Below, in pieces: positions 1 through 8,126 of a stretch of DNA of 64,000 bases (position 1 is its first letter; every line of letters begins with the position of its first letter). Position numbers and translations under genes: made by a program. The notes under the pieces are model-generated. The model did not search any database and was not told the origin of the DNA. It saw only the letters and a program-made list of their open reading frames with translations. Source of the DNA: a virus; IMG/VR virus record IMGVR_UViG_3300046513_000348, positions 62,001 to 126,000 of that record; one strand, 5' to 3'.

Positions 1-2054
1 GATTCGCGAACGATCTTGCGTGCATTCGAACCAGCCAGTATCTCGTCAGGGATACCGGAGATTTGAACGATGCTCACTGGAACGTAAAGAGTCGTAAGGA
101 TCTTGCGACCAATCCTTTCCATTTCGGTTTTGATGTCTTCAACAAGACGTTGGTCCTTGATCTGTTCGAGCCAAGTCGCAAACTCAGTCACGTTGTTAAC
201 TTCAAGCGAAACCTTCAGCATGGTGTAAGGAGGCTCATCAACCATTCCGTAGACTTTGCCGAATGTACGATTCCAGAACAGATGGTTCCAGTACGGGGTA
301 CGATCCTCGTCCTGAACCTTGTAGGCCTTTGCAGGCTTCAAGTGAGCCATCTTGAAGTACTCGGTCTTGCCGGATTTCACATCGCTGTAGATTCCGTTTT
401 CCTTCTCGGCGATGGTGTCGATCAGATCGTTCAGGTAGATATCCTTCCCGGCCACTATGTCTTTCATCTGGTCGAGCAGGAACTTCTTCACATTCTTCAC
501 GATATCACCAGGCGTAGCTGAGGAGATCATGTTCGCACCCTTCAGTTCCAGTTCCGGCTTCTTAAAGACGTTACCTTCCTGAGCAGATTTCATTGCCCAG
601 TAGTGCTTTGCCATCAAGGTTGGGACGAAGATGTCGAACTTGTACTCGTTCTTCATCTGCACGTCGAACAGACGATCGCGATGGACGCCATAGTTCGCGC
701 TCATCTTGGCATGCAGGTGCGAGGAGGTCTGTGCTGCGAGATAAACTACAACGTCAGACGTCGAGTTCATTTCGTCAGTGAAACCAATCGTACCGTAAAT
801 GCGCTGAACCCATTCCTGTACGGTGAACAGAGTCGAGTCAGTATCGCCACCCAGCACGGAACGACGGACCGAGGTCGGGAAGTTACCGGTGGATGCTGGC
901 ATGTTGTCGCTGAGCCAGAATGCATTGATGATCGGCTGTACGCCAACGAGGACGTCGTTGATGTTCTTGGCCACATGCGCCAGAATGCCGTAGTTGCGTT
1001 CGTCGGTCTTGCGAATCTCTTTCGGCTTCATGCCTTTCGAGAAAGAACGGCACAGCTGACGAGCCAGATTGAGCGTATCTTCCGAAACAGCTTTCAGAAC
1101 GAAGTCGGCTTCTTCAACTGGTAGGGATTCACTCGGAATCCAAATCAGACGACCAAGCAGATCCGAAACGAATTGCTTGTTGTGCTTGTACAGATGGTAG
1201 AAATCACCAACGTACACAAATGCCGCACGTTCCAGCGGAGACATCTTCGAGATGAACTCGTACACCGGACCCATCATCTTGTTCGACTGGAAGTACAGCT
1301 GCCTGGACCGCTCGATACATTCCAATACTTCGTCGGATGTCGGATAAGCCAGGCCGTAGATCCGCATTGCGGTTTCGACCTTTTCCATGTCGGTGATTTG
1401 CGAGATCGACACCAGGTTGTTCAGGATGGTATCGACGTCCATGTAATGGCGATTGCCTTCGATGAACTTCTCGTTGTTGGCGTTACCGTACGCCGTGGTA
1501 TTGCGGCAGTTCGTCGTGAGGGACGAGTGCGAGGTCGGATTGAACAGGCAGGTCGACGGAGTCAGCGATGCGCCCGACAGCGAGTTGTTGGTGGTCTTCT
1601 TGTTATTCTGTTCGAGGTTCTTAAAGATGTACAGAACATCGTCACCAGCATTCTTCGCATCGAACATCTGACCCTTACTAATGTCTCGGCCCACGATGTT
1701 GTCCATGGTGTACAGGGACAGAAGCGATTGTCGCACATCTGGCGAGCAGTAAGAGGTGAAGGTCGGTGACATGGATTCGTCGTTAGCGATCACGTCCGAC
1801 AGGTATTTCGACATCGTAGTTTCTTCGAGACGGCGGTCTTCGAAGTTGCTGCGATGCAGGAAGCGAACCTTCGGGTCATGGAATTCAAACAGACCACCCG
1901 GGCGTAGGTTTTGGATAACGAACTCGCGAGCTTCTTCCAGCGAGATGTTCTTGGTTTTGTGGAGATAGAAAGATGCCTGGTCAACGTAACCATTGAGCAT
2001 CTTCGTATCTCGATGGTATTCGCTTTTCTCTTTACGGAATACAACTGTTTGCAT
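1..2054 (-). CDS. DNA polymerase family B, catalytic part (partial, runs off left edge)
   Basis: Template-directed DNA synthesis. The reading frame is open from the ATG at 2054 to the window edge, about 684 codons, so the C-terminus is missing. Palm motifs in order: motif B as KTTNNSLSG (about residues 153-161), motif C as GGDTDST (about 402-408, with the catalytic GDTDS), then the KKRY-like stretch AKHYWAMK and the thumb-type segment ELELKGANMI. The start is preceded by AGGAAG 9 nt upstream and by a terminator, so the protein seems to begin only ~150 residues before motif B. That leaves no room for the 3'-5' exonuclease domain, and I do not see a convincing motif A. The spacing of about 240 residues between motifs B and C is unusually long. 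Family assignment is firm from motifs B and C; a split polymerase is inferred. Confidence 0.88.
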   Translation of the reverse strand, partial: MQTVVFRKEKSEYHRDTKMLNGYVDQASFYLHKTKNISLEEAREFVIQNLRPGGLFEFHDPKVRFLHRSNFEDRRLEETTMSKYLSDVIANDESMSPTFTSYCSPDVRQSLLSLYTMDNIVGRDISKGQMFDAKNAGDDVLYIFKNLEQNNKKTTNNSLSGASLTPSTCLFNPTSHSSLTTNCRNTTAYGNANNEKFIEGNRHYMDVDTILNNLVSISQITDMEKVETAMRIYGLAYPTSDEVLECIERSRQLYFQSNKMMGPVYEFISKMSPLERAAFVYVGDFYHLYKHNKQFVSDLLGRLIWIPSESLPVEEADFVLKAVSEDTLNLARQLCRSFSKGMKPKEIRKTDERNYGILAHVAKNINDVLVGVQPIINAFWLSDNMPASTGNFPTSVRRSVLGGDTDSTLFTVQEWVQRIYGTIGFTDEMNSTSDVVVYLAAQTSSHLHAKMSANYGVHRDRLFDVQMKNEYKFDIFVPTLMAKHYWAMKSAQEGNVFKKPELELKGANMISSATPGDIVKNVKKFLLDQMKDIVAGKDIYLNDLIDTIAEKENGIYSDVKSGKTEYFKMAHLKPAKAYKVQDEDRTPYWNHLFWNRTFGKVYGMVDEPPYTMLKVSLEVNNVTEFATWLEQIKDQRLVEDIKTEMERIGRKILTTLYVPVSIVQISGIPDEILAGSNARKIVRE

Positions 2055-2094
2055 AAATTCCGACTTCCTAAAGTTTACGGCATAAAGAATGAAA

Positions 2095-2132
2095 ATCCCC
2101 TTAGAGCAATCCGAAGATCTCTCTAAGGGGAT
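2095..2132 (-). terminator. Intrinsic terminator between the 135-aa gene and polB
   Basis: A 12-bp perfect stem ATCCCCTTAGAG / CTCTAAGGGGAT with a 14-nt loop. Read on the minus strand it is followed by TTTTC. It lies between the stop of the upstream minus-strand gene and the polymerase start. Confidence 0.7.
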
Positions 2133-2169
2133 CGGATCAAAGCAGTAGGGTAGCCAACAAAAAAATATG

Positions 2170-2577
2170 TTAGCTGCCGAACTTGATCTCGACGTCGACG
2201 AAACCCGCCTGCGTGAACATGTCGCGCAAACGGATCAGGTCGCTGGTACTTGCATTCGGAACCGTGCAGATGGCGGCGCCAACTGCAACTTCACGAATCG
2301 ACGCTTGATCGATCCAGGGTTCACCCAGCATCGTTATCGAGCCGTCGGGCTTCTTGATACGATACCAGTTGTATTGACGTGGGTCATTGGGCGTACCAGC
2401 CGGCAGACGACCCGTCGAGAAGACTTCAGCATGCACGGGAGCGAGGTCGCCTTGCAGCACGATAGCCGTTTCGAACGGGAAGTAACCGAGGATTTCGATA
2501 CGCTTGAATCCGGTGCCTAAGACATTCGGGGCGTACACCTCGAAGTCATAGGTCTTTTTATTTTCCATCTGAGCCAT
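2170..2577 (-). CDS. Hypothetical protein, 135 aa
   Basis: Not recognised. The ATG at 2577 is chosen over a GTG 9 nt upstream because AAGGTG sits at the right distance from it. The protein looks beta-rich, with many aromatic and proline residues (KKTYDFEVYAP near the start) and no membrane segment. It is 11 nt downstream of the next minus-strand gene, so is probably co-transcribed with it, and is followed by a terminator before the polymerase gene. Confidence 0.7.
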   Translation of the reverse strand: MAQMENKKTYDFEVYAPNVLGTGFKRIEILGYFPFETAIVLQGDLAPVHAEVFSTGRLPAGTPNDPRQYNWYRIKKPDGSITMLGEPWIDQASIREVAVGAAICTVPNASTSDLIRLRDMFTQAGFVDVEIKFGS

Positions 2578-2587
2578 TGCAGTCACC

Positions 2588-2965
2588 TTAGTAGGATGTT
2601 TCGAACTTCTTCACCACAATAGATCTGTTTTTACGGTTGTGCTCAGGACGATATTCGAAACCGTCCTCTGCGTAAATGCCATGACCGCGAAGGATATCGG
2701 CAATAAAGCGCAAGAGTACAAAAAAAGATTCCACGAACAACTTGTAGAATCTTGGATCGGGCTCGAGTTCATCACGATAGAAATTCCCCAGGCGTGACAG
2801 CTGGGGTTCATCGCGACAATCTTCGAGCTCGTAAATGAGGACGTCGAAAACTTGGTTAACGACTTCCTCTAAAACGTATTCAGGAATGCGACTGACCTTG
2901 TGCGAGAGGGCATGCGAGAAATTTCGCAGCGGCTCACGCAGGTCGATAATTACCCGCTCAGACAT
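2588..2965 (-). CDS. Hypothetical protein, 125 aa, small-protein cluster member
   Basis: Not recognised. Mostly helical, acidic in the middle, ending in a basic strand-like tail (SIVVKKFETSY). Overlaps the end of its upstream neighbour by 16 nt, so translation is probably coupled. The general design, helices followed by Gly and a terminal beta strand, is shared with the next four genes and suggests diverged paralogues. Confidence 0.75.
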   Translation of the reverse strand: MSERVIIDLREPLRNFSHALSHKVSRIPEYVLEEVVNQVFDVLIYELEDCRDEPQLSRLGNFYRDELEPDPRFYKLFVESFFVLLRFIADILRGHGIYAEDGFEYRPEHNRKNRSIVVKKFETSY

Positions 2966-3381
2966 GCCCTTTCTTCCATTTCATTAACATAAGGTTCCCC
3001 GGCAGCGAGGACACTGATTACCATGTTCATATTTACTAAGCCCTCGAATTGCATTGCGGTTGGAATCCTGCCGAGGATTTCCAGTTCTTTTAAATAGCCG
3101 ACCAAGTCGACGCAGAAGTCATAAGCGGTTTGTGCTGCCCCGTCTGCTTCGTCTTCATAGATCAACCCCCTGCTAACCAGGTCCAGCGACATCACGAGAG
3201 TGTTCTCGTAAAGCTCGAAGAACTGGTTCTGATTGTTGTGATCATCATAGGCCAACGACATGGACATCATGATCATCGACTGCATGAGATCTTTTTGATA
3301 TTCTTCAGTCTGCCCGGCCGCAGAGAAGAAACTCATCCAAGTCTGAATCTTATCCTTGGTTGGAACAATGAATTTTTTCAT
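2950..3381 (-). CDS. Hypothetical protein, 143 aa, small-protein cluster member
   Basis: Not recognised. Met-rich helical N-terminal half (MQSMIMMSMSLAY), then a helix and the segment LGRIPTAMQFEGL that lines up loosely with similar C-terminal segments in its neighbours. No signal peptide or membrane span. Lies in the minus-strand operon between phuZ and the polymerase and overlaps its downstream neighbour. Confidence 0.75.
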   Translation of the reverse strand: MKKFIVPTKDKIQTWMSFFSAAGQTEEYQKDLMQSMIMMSMSLAYDDHNNQNQFFELYENTLVMSLDLVSRGLIYEDEADGAAQTAYDFCVDLVGYLKELEILGRIPTAMQFEGLVNMNMVISVLAAGEPYVNEMEERACLSG

Positions 3382-3439
3382 GGTGTAAACAATTCGTCGA
3401 AAGCTGTCTCATAACCATTGCCGGGTGAACGATTGAAAT

Positions 3440-3799
3440 TTACTCGTATACCTCGAACTTAAGAGACATGCTCGTCGTGTGCTTTATCAAATATCGGAAG
3501 TGCAAGTGGTAGGGAGTTCTACCCGTTTGGTGTATCTCCCAGACAATCTTTCCACGCACGTCCAATAAGAACCTAAACAGCCGAGCTTTTTGTTCGTCGG
3601 TATACGGCTCGTGGTGACCCTGATACCAGGCATCACCATAGACCATGTCACGAATGTGAGTCTGATCTCGAGCGCTTCCATTGATCCCGCTACATAAACA
3701 ATCCAGGGCATCATCATAATCAACGATCCCGAATTCCAACGTAAAGAACCGACGAAACATTTTCAAAAGCGGGATTTTGTTGATGATGAGGATTGCCAT
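3440..3799 (-). CDS. Hypothetical protein, 119 aa, small-protein cluster member
   Basis: Not recognised. Hydrophobic first 20 residues (MAILIINKIPLLKMFRRFF) then an acidic helical core and the C-terminal pattern GRTPYHLHFRYL ending in SLKFEVYE. One nucleotide separates it from the next upstream gene, typical of a tightly packed phage operon. The C-terminal layout resembles its neighbours. Confidence 0.72.
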   Translation of the reverse strand: MAILIINKIPLLKMFRRFFTLEFGIVDYDDALDCLCSGINGSARDQTHIRDMVYGDAWYQGHHEPYTDEQKARLFRFLLDVRGKIVWEIHQTGRTPYHLHFRYLIKHTTSMSLKFEVYE

Positions 3800-3800
3800 T

Positions 3801-4232
3801 TTAGAAGGATACTTCCATTGCCAAAGCTTTTGCAGGAGTCCAGTTCATGGACTTAGCACTGATTGCCAGATCACCATGCGTATCGTACAGCATGTGCATT
3901 ACGCGATAGACGAACGTATCGATCGCTTGTGCCGCATGGGCCAGGTTCATCACCTTGTAACTATCGGCAGACATGCCGTTGATCCAGGAACCAGAGATAC
4001 GCGCCATGGCGTCCTCTTCTTTACGGTTCCAGTTGTCCATTGCATACATCAGATCGTTCATGATGTAACGATGGCGTGTTTCCGCATCCATCTCGCGCTG
4101 AGTTGCGAGTACGCATGATTCGATAAAACCGTAGACCTCGCCCGGGTAGAAGTAAAAGTCCTCAGCCTTCGTTCCCAGCGCCTGGAAAACAGGTTTGAAG
4201 TCTACGATGTATTTACTAGAAGAAATAGCCAC
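3801..4232 (-). CDS. Hypothetical protein, 143 aa, small-protein cluster member
   Basis: Not recognised. Helical protein with aromatic-rich N-terminal third (EDFYFYPGEVYGFIE), a central acidic/basic helix and a short C-terminal strand (ALAMEVSF). Start overlaps the end of the 140-aa gene by 17 nt. Similar size and position to the other members of this run. Confidence 0.75.
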   Translation of the reverse strand: MAISSSKYIVDFKPVFQALGTKAEDFYFYPGEVYGFIESCVLATQREMDAETRHRYIMNDLMYAMDNWNRKEEDAMARISGSWINGMSADSYKVMNLAHAAQAIDTFVYRVMHMLYDTHGDLAISAKSMNWTPAKALAMEVSF

Positions 4233-4638
4233 GTTGGTCCTCGTAATTAGGCGGAACGTCGATTATGAGATCCATTTTGTTGAATAGGTAGAAGTGTCGA
4301 GGCAGTTCAGCAGCAATCTTCGGAAAGTGGCCAAGGATCACTTGCGAGATCCGATGCTCCAGTTCCTCCAGGACGTATTCTGCTTCCCGGTTAACCATGC
4401 AATCCAGGTTAAGAAGTTTGTATTGCTCTTCCTCGTCATACTCCTCGTCACCGAAGAACTTGTCGACCAAAGCCGTCATGATATCGCTGACATTGGTACT
4501 TGTATACGTCTTGCCCTTTTCACATGCTCGACGTATGTACCAGTTCGCTACGTTGCGAAGACTTATTACGTGATTCCCACCGCGGTAAGGCGGTTCCGGA
4601 TAAATACTACCACGATCAAATGTCTTCATGGCGAGCAT
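4216..4638 (-). CDS. Hypothetical protein, 140 aa, small-protein cluster member
   Basis: Not recognised. Acidic stretch (FFGDEEYDEEEQY) then a helix and VILGHFPKIAAELPRHFYLF, matching the G-x-x-P/F C-terminal layout of the neighbouring proteins. The first ATG (4638) overlaps the preceding gene by 23 nt; an alternative ATG three codons later (4629) is equally possible because neither has a clear ribosome-binding site. Confidence 0.72.
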   Translation of the reverse strand: MLAMKTFDRGSIYPEPPYRGGNHVISLRNVANWYIRRACEKGKTYTSTNVSDIMTALVDKFFGDEEYDEEEQYKLLNLDCMVNREAEYVLEELEHRISQVILGHFPKIAAELPRHFYLFNKMDLIIDVPPNYEDQRGYFF

Positions 4639-5239
4639 CGATTTTCGCCTGTTCGTTCTTTGTCCACTGGATGACCCGCCAGTCGTCGAATTCTTCCAGC
4701 CAGAATACCCGACCGTCTTTCGAGTTGGTGAGATCGTGAAGCACGAACTGGTTAGGGTTCATGAGGTTCTTCATGAGGTCGGCGATATCTTTCAGCAAGC
4801 TGACGATGCGGACAGCTGCCTTCTTCGATTCCTCGGTGTACGCCTTTTTGTCGATGCGTTCGATCACACGCGGATCCAGATCGAAATCCAGTTCGTAGCG
4901 GATCTGATCGCGAAGACGAGCATCGATGTCGAAACCGAAGATCTTCTTCAGTTCGATGATGCTGAGAATCACATCGGCATCTTCTCCGTACACCCAGGCA
5001 CGACGACCAGAGATGATGGCGGTCATGATGGTACGAATGGAAGACTTGGCCAGATGTTCGAGAGCCCGGTTGGTCAGGTTCTCTTCCTTGATCGCTTCGA
5101 GCGTTTCAAGGATGTCCATCATCGCCATCACGTAAGGGCGCGGGTCAATGATGGTGACCTTTCTTGGTTTGTCAGATATCACGGATGTATCCATCCAATT
5201 CTGTTTGTCCGAAGACTTGGTAAACTCGGCTTCTTTCAC
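4616..5239 (-). CDS. Hypothetical protein, 207 aa, first gene of the small-protein operon
   Basis: Not recognised. GTG start at 5239 with AAGGAAA upstream. Predicted mainly helical and strongly charged, with repeated Asp/Glu and Lys/Arg pairs and no membrane span. It follows ~195 nt of non-coding AT-rich DNA holding a promoter-like site, so is probably the first gene of a minus-strand operon of six or seven small proteins running to position 2170. Confidence 0.78.
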   Translation of the reverse strand: MKEAEFTKSSDKQNWMDTSVISDKPRKVTIIDPRPYVMAMMDILETLEAIKEENLTNRALEHLAKSSIRTIMTAIISGRRAWVYGEDADVILSIIELKKIFGFDIDARLRDQIRYELDFDLDPRVIERIDKKAYTEESKKAAVRIVSLLKDIADLMKNLMNPNQFVLHDLTNSKDGRVFWLEEFDDWRVIQWTKNEQAKIDARHEDI

Positions 5240-5318
5240 CAGACTGTTTCCTTTTAAAATAAATGCCCCAAATCTTCGTTAAAAAGACCCGTAGTGCATT
5301 TGATTAGTGTCCGATATA

Positions 5319-5326
5319 AGAATATA
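5319..5326 (-). promoter_or_regulatory. Candidate early-type promoter core TATATTCT
   Basis: Minus-strand TATATTCT inside AT-rich DNA about 80 nt before the first gene of the small-protein operon. It differs by two bases from TATATTAC, the core reported for phiKZ early promoters. The rest of 5240-5390 is non-coding. Confidence 0.4.
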
Positions 5327-5390
5327 CTTGTAGAATCATAAACGCCTCAAAACGCCGTTTTGCCAAGATAAATTTTGACAGCATAAAAAA

Positions 5391-5423
5391 TGCAATCCAG
5401 GAACCCGAAGGTCCCTGGATGCA
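5391..5423 (-). terminator. Terminator downstream of phuZ
   Basis: Stem TGCAATCCAGG / CCTGGATGCA extended inward by ACC/GGT, with a CGAA loop. On the minus strand it is followed by TTTTTTA. It lies 11 nt after the phuZ stop codon. Confidence 0.8.
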
Positions 5424-5433
5424 CAGCTGGATA

Positions 5434-6474
5434 TTACTCGTCGAAGACCAGGCCGTTGGCAGCGACCTTTTCTTTACCGGTGGTCAGCTTGTTGCGAACC
5501 ACGCGGCTGTCGGCTTTCAGTGCGAACTCGTCACGTTGCTTGCGCAGGTTGCGCATGACGATGTCGACAAAGCCGTCGGTGATGGCGTAGTGCAGCGGGA
5601 ACTTGAGGTCCTTCTGCTCTTCGTTGACGTACATCGGAACGCCGACACGCTGGAACTCGACCGGCTGCGAAACACGGGTGTTGTTCAGCGAGTCGTTCAG
5701 GGTTGCCAGCGAGATGATCGAACGGTCACCGATTTCCAGTTTGCCTTGCTGGATGTGCAGGACCGCGACTTGCGGACCGTACGAGGTGACGCCCTTGCGG
5801 GAGAAGTCCAGGACGTTGGCGATGTCACGCGAGTCCAGGTTCTTGTTCTGGCCGGACAGCAGGACTGCCAGGCACGAGATGTCCAGCTGGATCTTGCGGT
5901 CGACGTCTTCGATGGTGCCGTCCAGACCGTTCTGCAGGTAACGCAGGACAACCGGCCGCTCGCGCAGTTCGGCCATGCTGCCGTAGCCGGACAGGACGCT
6001 GATCGTGTTCTTGATGTAGTTCAGGGTGTCGTCGCCGCCGACGGTGAAGACGATGACGTTCTGGCCCATTGCCAGCAGTTCGGAAACGATCGACGGACCC
6101 ATGACGGAACCAGAGCCGCCGGTGGTCGAGTGGACGACGATGTTCCACTTCTTCGGTTTGAAGCGCTGCAGGATCTCGCGGGTGTACTCGATGATGGTCG
6201 AGCCGTGTTCCGAGCGGACGCCGCCGGAGCCGTCGGCGGTTTCGCCGGGTTCTTTTTCGAGGTGGTAGAAGTGCTGTTCCGGCACACCGAAGGTAGATGC
6301 TTTGGAGGTGTCCAGGTATACCGGGTGCAGGGAGGCGTAGCCGGGGATGCGTTTCGCGCGATCGGCTTCGAAGTATTTCGTGATACCGATGCCAGCGCCA
6401 CCGGTACCGTAAATAGCGATCTCATCGAATTCGACGGTATCGATGTCTTTTTCTTGGGCATTCAGTTGCGACAT
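5434..6474 (-). CDS. phuZ: Phage tubulin/FtsZ-like GTPase (PhuZ)
   Basis: Cytoskeletal GTPase of 346 residues. In phiKZ-type phages it polymerises into filaments that centre the phage nucleus and move capsids to it. Visible motifs: N-terminal glycine loop GTGGAGIG (23-30), tubulin signature STTGGSGS (116-123), GGDD (147-150), and a VDRKIQLDI segment in the T7-loop region. The C-terminal tail is short and ends in FDE. The ATG has GGAG upstream. A TATATTAC site lies 65 nt upstream, inside the end of the GIY-YIG gene, so early expression is likely. Its presence points to, but does not prove, a nucleus-forming infection. Confidence 0.9.
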   Translation of the reverse strand: MSQLNAQEKDIDTVEFDEIAIYGTGGAGIGITKYFEADRAKRIPGYASLHPVYLDTSKASTFGVPEQHFYHLEKEPGETADGSGGVRSEHGSTIIEYTREILQRFKPKKWNIVVHSTTGGSGSVMGPSIVSELLAMGQNVIVFTVGGDDTLNYIKNTISVLSGYGSMAELRERPVVLRYLQNGLDGTIEDVDRKIQLDISCLAVLLSGQNKNLDSRDIANVLDFSRKGVTSYGPQVAVLHIQQGKLEIGDRSIISLATLNDSLNNTRVSQPVEFQRVGVPMYVNEEQKDLKFPLHYAITDGFVDIVMRNLRKQRDEFALKADSRVVRNKLTTGKEKVAANGLVFDE

Positions 6475-6533
6475 TAAAATCTCCAGATTGTAAAAGATGA
6501 CGTTGGCATTGAACCTATTCCAATGCTACATCC

Positions 6534-7175
6534 TCATGGTAATATATCTACGAAAAAATATCGAGTTCGATAACTTGAACCCGGATGCTTGCGGTCTCGG
6601 AATCGACTCCGCAGTGCTCCATAGGAAATCCCTAGAGCTTTGGCAGCATCGATCATTGACGGGTAGATAGTTCCGTCGATTGAGACTGGTATCTTCCTTG
6701 CTTCCCAGGCGGCTTTGATTTTGCCTGAGTCTGCAACTCGTTTACCGATCTTACTTTGCCTGAGCTTACTTTCTTCGCTGACTTGCCGTCCGTGCCCATT
6801 CACCTTTGCATTGGTGAAGACGTTAATCAGTTTGCCAGAATCCTTAAAGAGGTCGAGAAGTTTCTGCTCTTCCTTGTAAGCCTCTTCGCGGTCCTTCACT
6901 TTATAAAAGCTCACTCGCAAGTTTTTATTTTCGTGGCGGTCGTAAAGTTCTTGGAAAGTTTTGGTTGGGTATTTCCCGGCGATCAGTTTATTCCGATGCC
7001 AGGCAATTCGAACGTACAGATTGTTCGTGCTTCCCACATAAAGCATGTCGCTTGCTTCATGGTAGATGATGTACATAGCTGCAAAGCTATGTACCTTTCG
7101 TTGTAGTCGAGCGTGTCCTTTGCGGATCGCTTCTAGAGCAGTTTGCCAGTTGTCATAAGTCTGTTTCGTTTCCAT
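6534..7175 (-). CDS. GIY-YIG homing endonuclease, free-standing
   Basis: Site-specific DNA endonuclease of the kind that spreads itself between phage genomes. The catalytic module lies at about residues 33-123: YIIY (35-38) and YVG (46-48) are the GIY and YIG equivalents, R56 follows, then a Glu in AYKEEQKLLDLF (102 or 103) and an Asn in LINVF. The C-terminal half holds NUMOD-like DNA-binding segments (SEESKLRQSKIGK and DAAKALGISYGALRSRF, the latter helix-turn-helix-like). It stands between phuZ and a divergent plus-strand gene and is not inside an intron I can see. Confidence 0.87.
   Translation of the reverse strand: METKQTYDNWQTALEAIRKGHARLQRKVHSFAAMYIIYHEASDMLYVGSTNNLYVRIAWHRNKLIAGKYPTKTFQELYDRHENKNLRVSFYKVKDREEAYKEEQKLLDLFKDSGKLINVFTNAKVNGHGRQVSEESKLRQSKIGKRVADSGKIKAAWEARKIPVSIDGTIYPSMIDAAKALGISYGALRSRFRDRKHPGSSYRTRYFFVDILP
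6539..6546 (-). promoter_or_regulatory. Candidate early promoter of phuZ, TATATTAC
   Basis: Exact minus-strand TATATTAC, the core reported for phiKZ early promoters. It overlaps the last codons of the endonuclease gene and lies 65 nt before the phuZ ATG. Confidence 0.5.
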
Positions 7176-7226
7176 AACTTGTACCAGAAAAATATCACTA
7201 ACCTTTGGTTGTGATCATCTTAATGA

Positions 7227-7234
7227 TATATTCT
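7227..7234 (+). promoter_or_regulatory. Candidate promoter core TATATTCT upstream of the 270-aa gene
   Basis: Plus-strand TATATTCT 28 nt before the ATG at 7263, inside the 87-nt divergent gap. An adjacent short inverted repeat ATCAT-CTTA-ATGAT lies just upstream. The same octamer occurs on the minus strand before the 207-aa gene. Confidence 0.35.
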
Positions 7235-7262
7235 TAACCTTATTTAAAAGAGGACTTTCCCC

Positions 7263-8075
7263 ATGCATGCTGGTGGTGCAGTTGAGAAGGCTCTGAGTGA
7301 AATCAAATACCAGATTCCGGAAGAGATCTTGGATTTGGTCTTCATTAAGAAAGCCTATACCTACCGCGACAGGCCTACCAACCTGGATCGCGAAATCATC
7401 AAAAAGGTTATCGGTCCCCGTGTCATGGTGGACTGCAACCTGTTGGGTGGCGTGGACTACATTGTCCCGCTGCTTGACATCTATCGCGAAACCACTGAAG
7501 AGTGGATGGCGATTTACCGGATCCCGAAAGAGTTCACGGACAATCGAAGCATCATGTCGATCCTCGGTATCATGTACATCAACCCTTACATGGTCTCGGC
7601 TCCTGCCGGTCAGAACGTACAAGGCTGGTCGCATGTGATGGCAACTTCCCAGGCCGTCCTGGATGCGATGTCGCCTATCCCGAACTTCACTTCTTCGGAA
7701 GTATCGCTGGAAGGTGAGAACACGATCCTCGTTCGCGATGCCCGTGTACTGCCGCAGTTCAGCTATGCTCGATGCATTCTGTCGTACGACGAGTACATGA
7801 GCAACATCAATCCTCGCTCGTATATAGCTTTCTCGAAGATGTGCGTACTTGCAGTCAAGTCGTTCATCTGGAAGAACCGCGTCATTCCAATGGACAAAGG
7901 CGAAATGACCGCTGGCGTTACGCTGGGTGCGATCAAGGAAGTCATCGACGAATACCGCGATGCGGAAGAACAATACCAGGACTATCGCATGAACACGATG
8001 CGTAAAGTTCTGATGATGAATGACGATGTGCAGAAGCGTCGTCTCATTACCCGCATCGTTGGCGGCTACCGATAG
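7263..8075 (+). CDS. Conserved-type phage protein, probable virion component, 270 aa
   Basis: Not recognised to family. No signal peptide or clear membrane span; mixed alpha/beta composition with many Tyr and Ile, ending in a charged helix rich in Arg, Met and Glu (about residues 218-260). AGAGGA precedes the ATG. It is a single-gene plus-strand unit ended by a strong stem-loop shared with the converging LamG gene. A structural or connector role is guessed from size and composition only. Confidence 0.75.
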   Translation: MHAGGAVEKALSEIKYQIPEEILDLVFIKKAYTYRDRPTNLDREIIKKVIGPRVMVDCNLLGGVDYIVPLLDIYRETTEEWMAIYRIPKEFTDNRSIMSILGIMYINPYMVSAPAGQNVQGWSHVMATSQAVLDAMSPIPNFTSSEVSLEGENTILVRDARVLPQFSYARCILSYDEYMSNINPRSYIAFSKMCVLAVKSFIWKNRVIPMDKGEMTAGVTLGAIKEVIDEYRDAEEQYQDYRMNTMRKVLMMNDDVQKRRLITRIVGGYR

Positions 8076-8085
8076 CAAACAAAAG

Positions 8086-8115
8086 TATACTCCAGGCCGC
8101 AAGGCCTGGAGTATA
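8086..8115. terminator. Bidirectional terminator between converging genes
   Basis: Stem TATACTCCAGGCC / GGCCTGGAGTATA, 13 bp, GCAA loop. The minus-strand reading is followed by CTTTTGTTT. It separates the 270-aa plus gene from the LamG minus gene. Confidence 0.8.
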
Positions 8116-8126
8116 TGCCGCATGCT

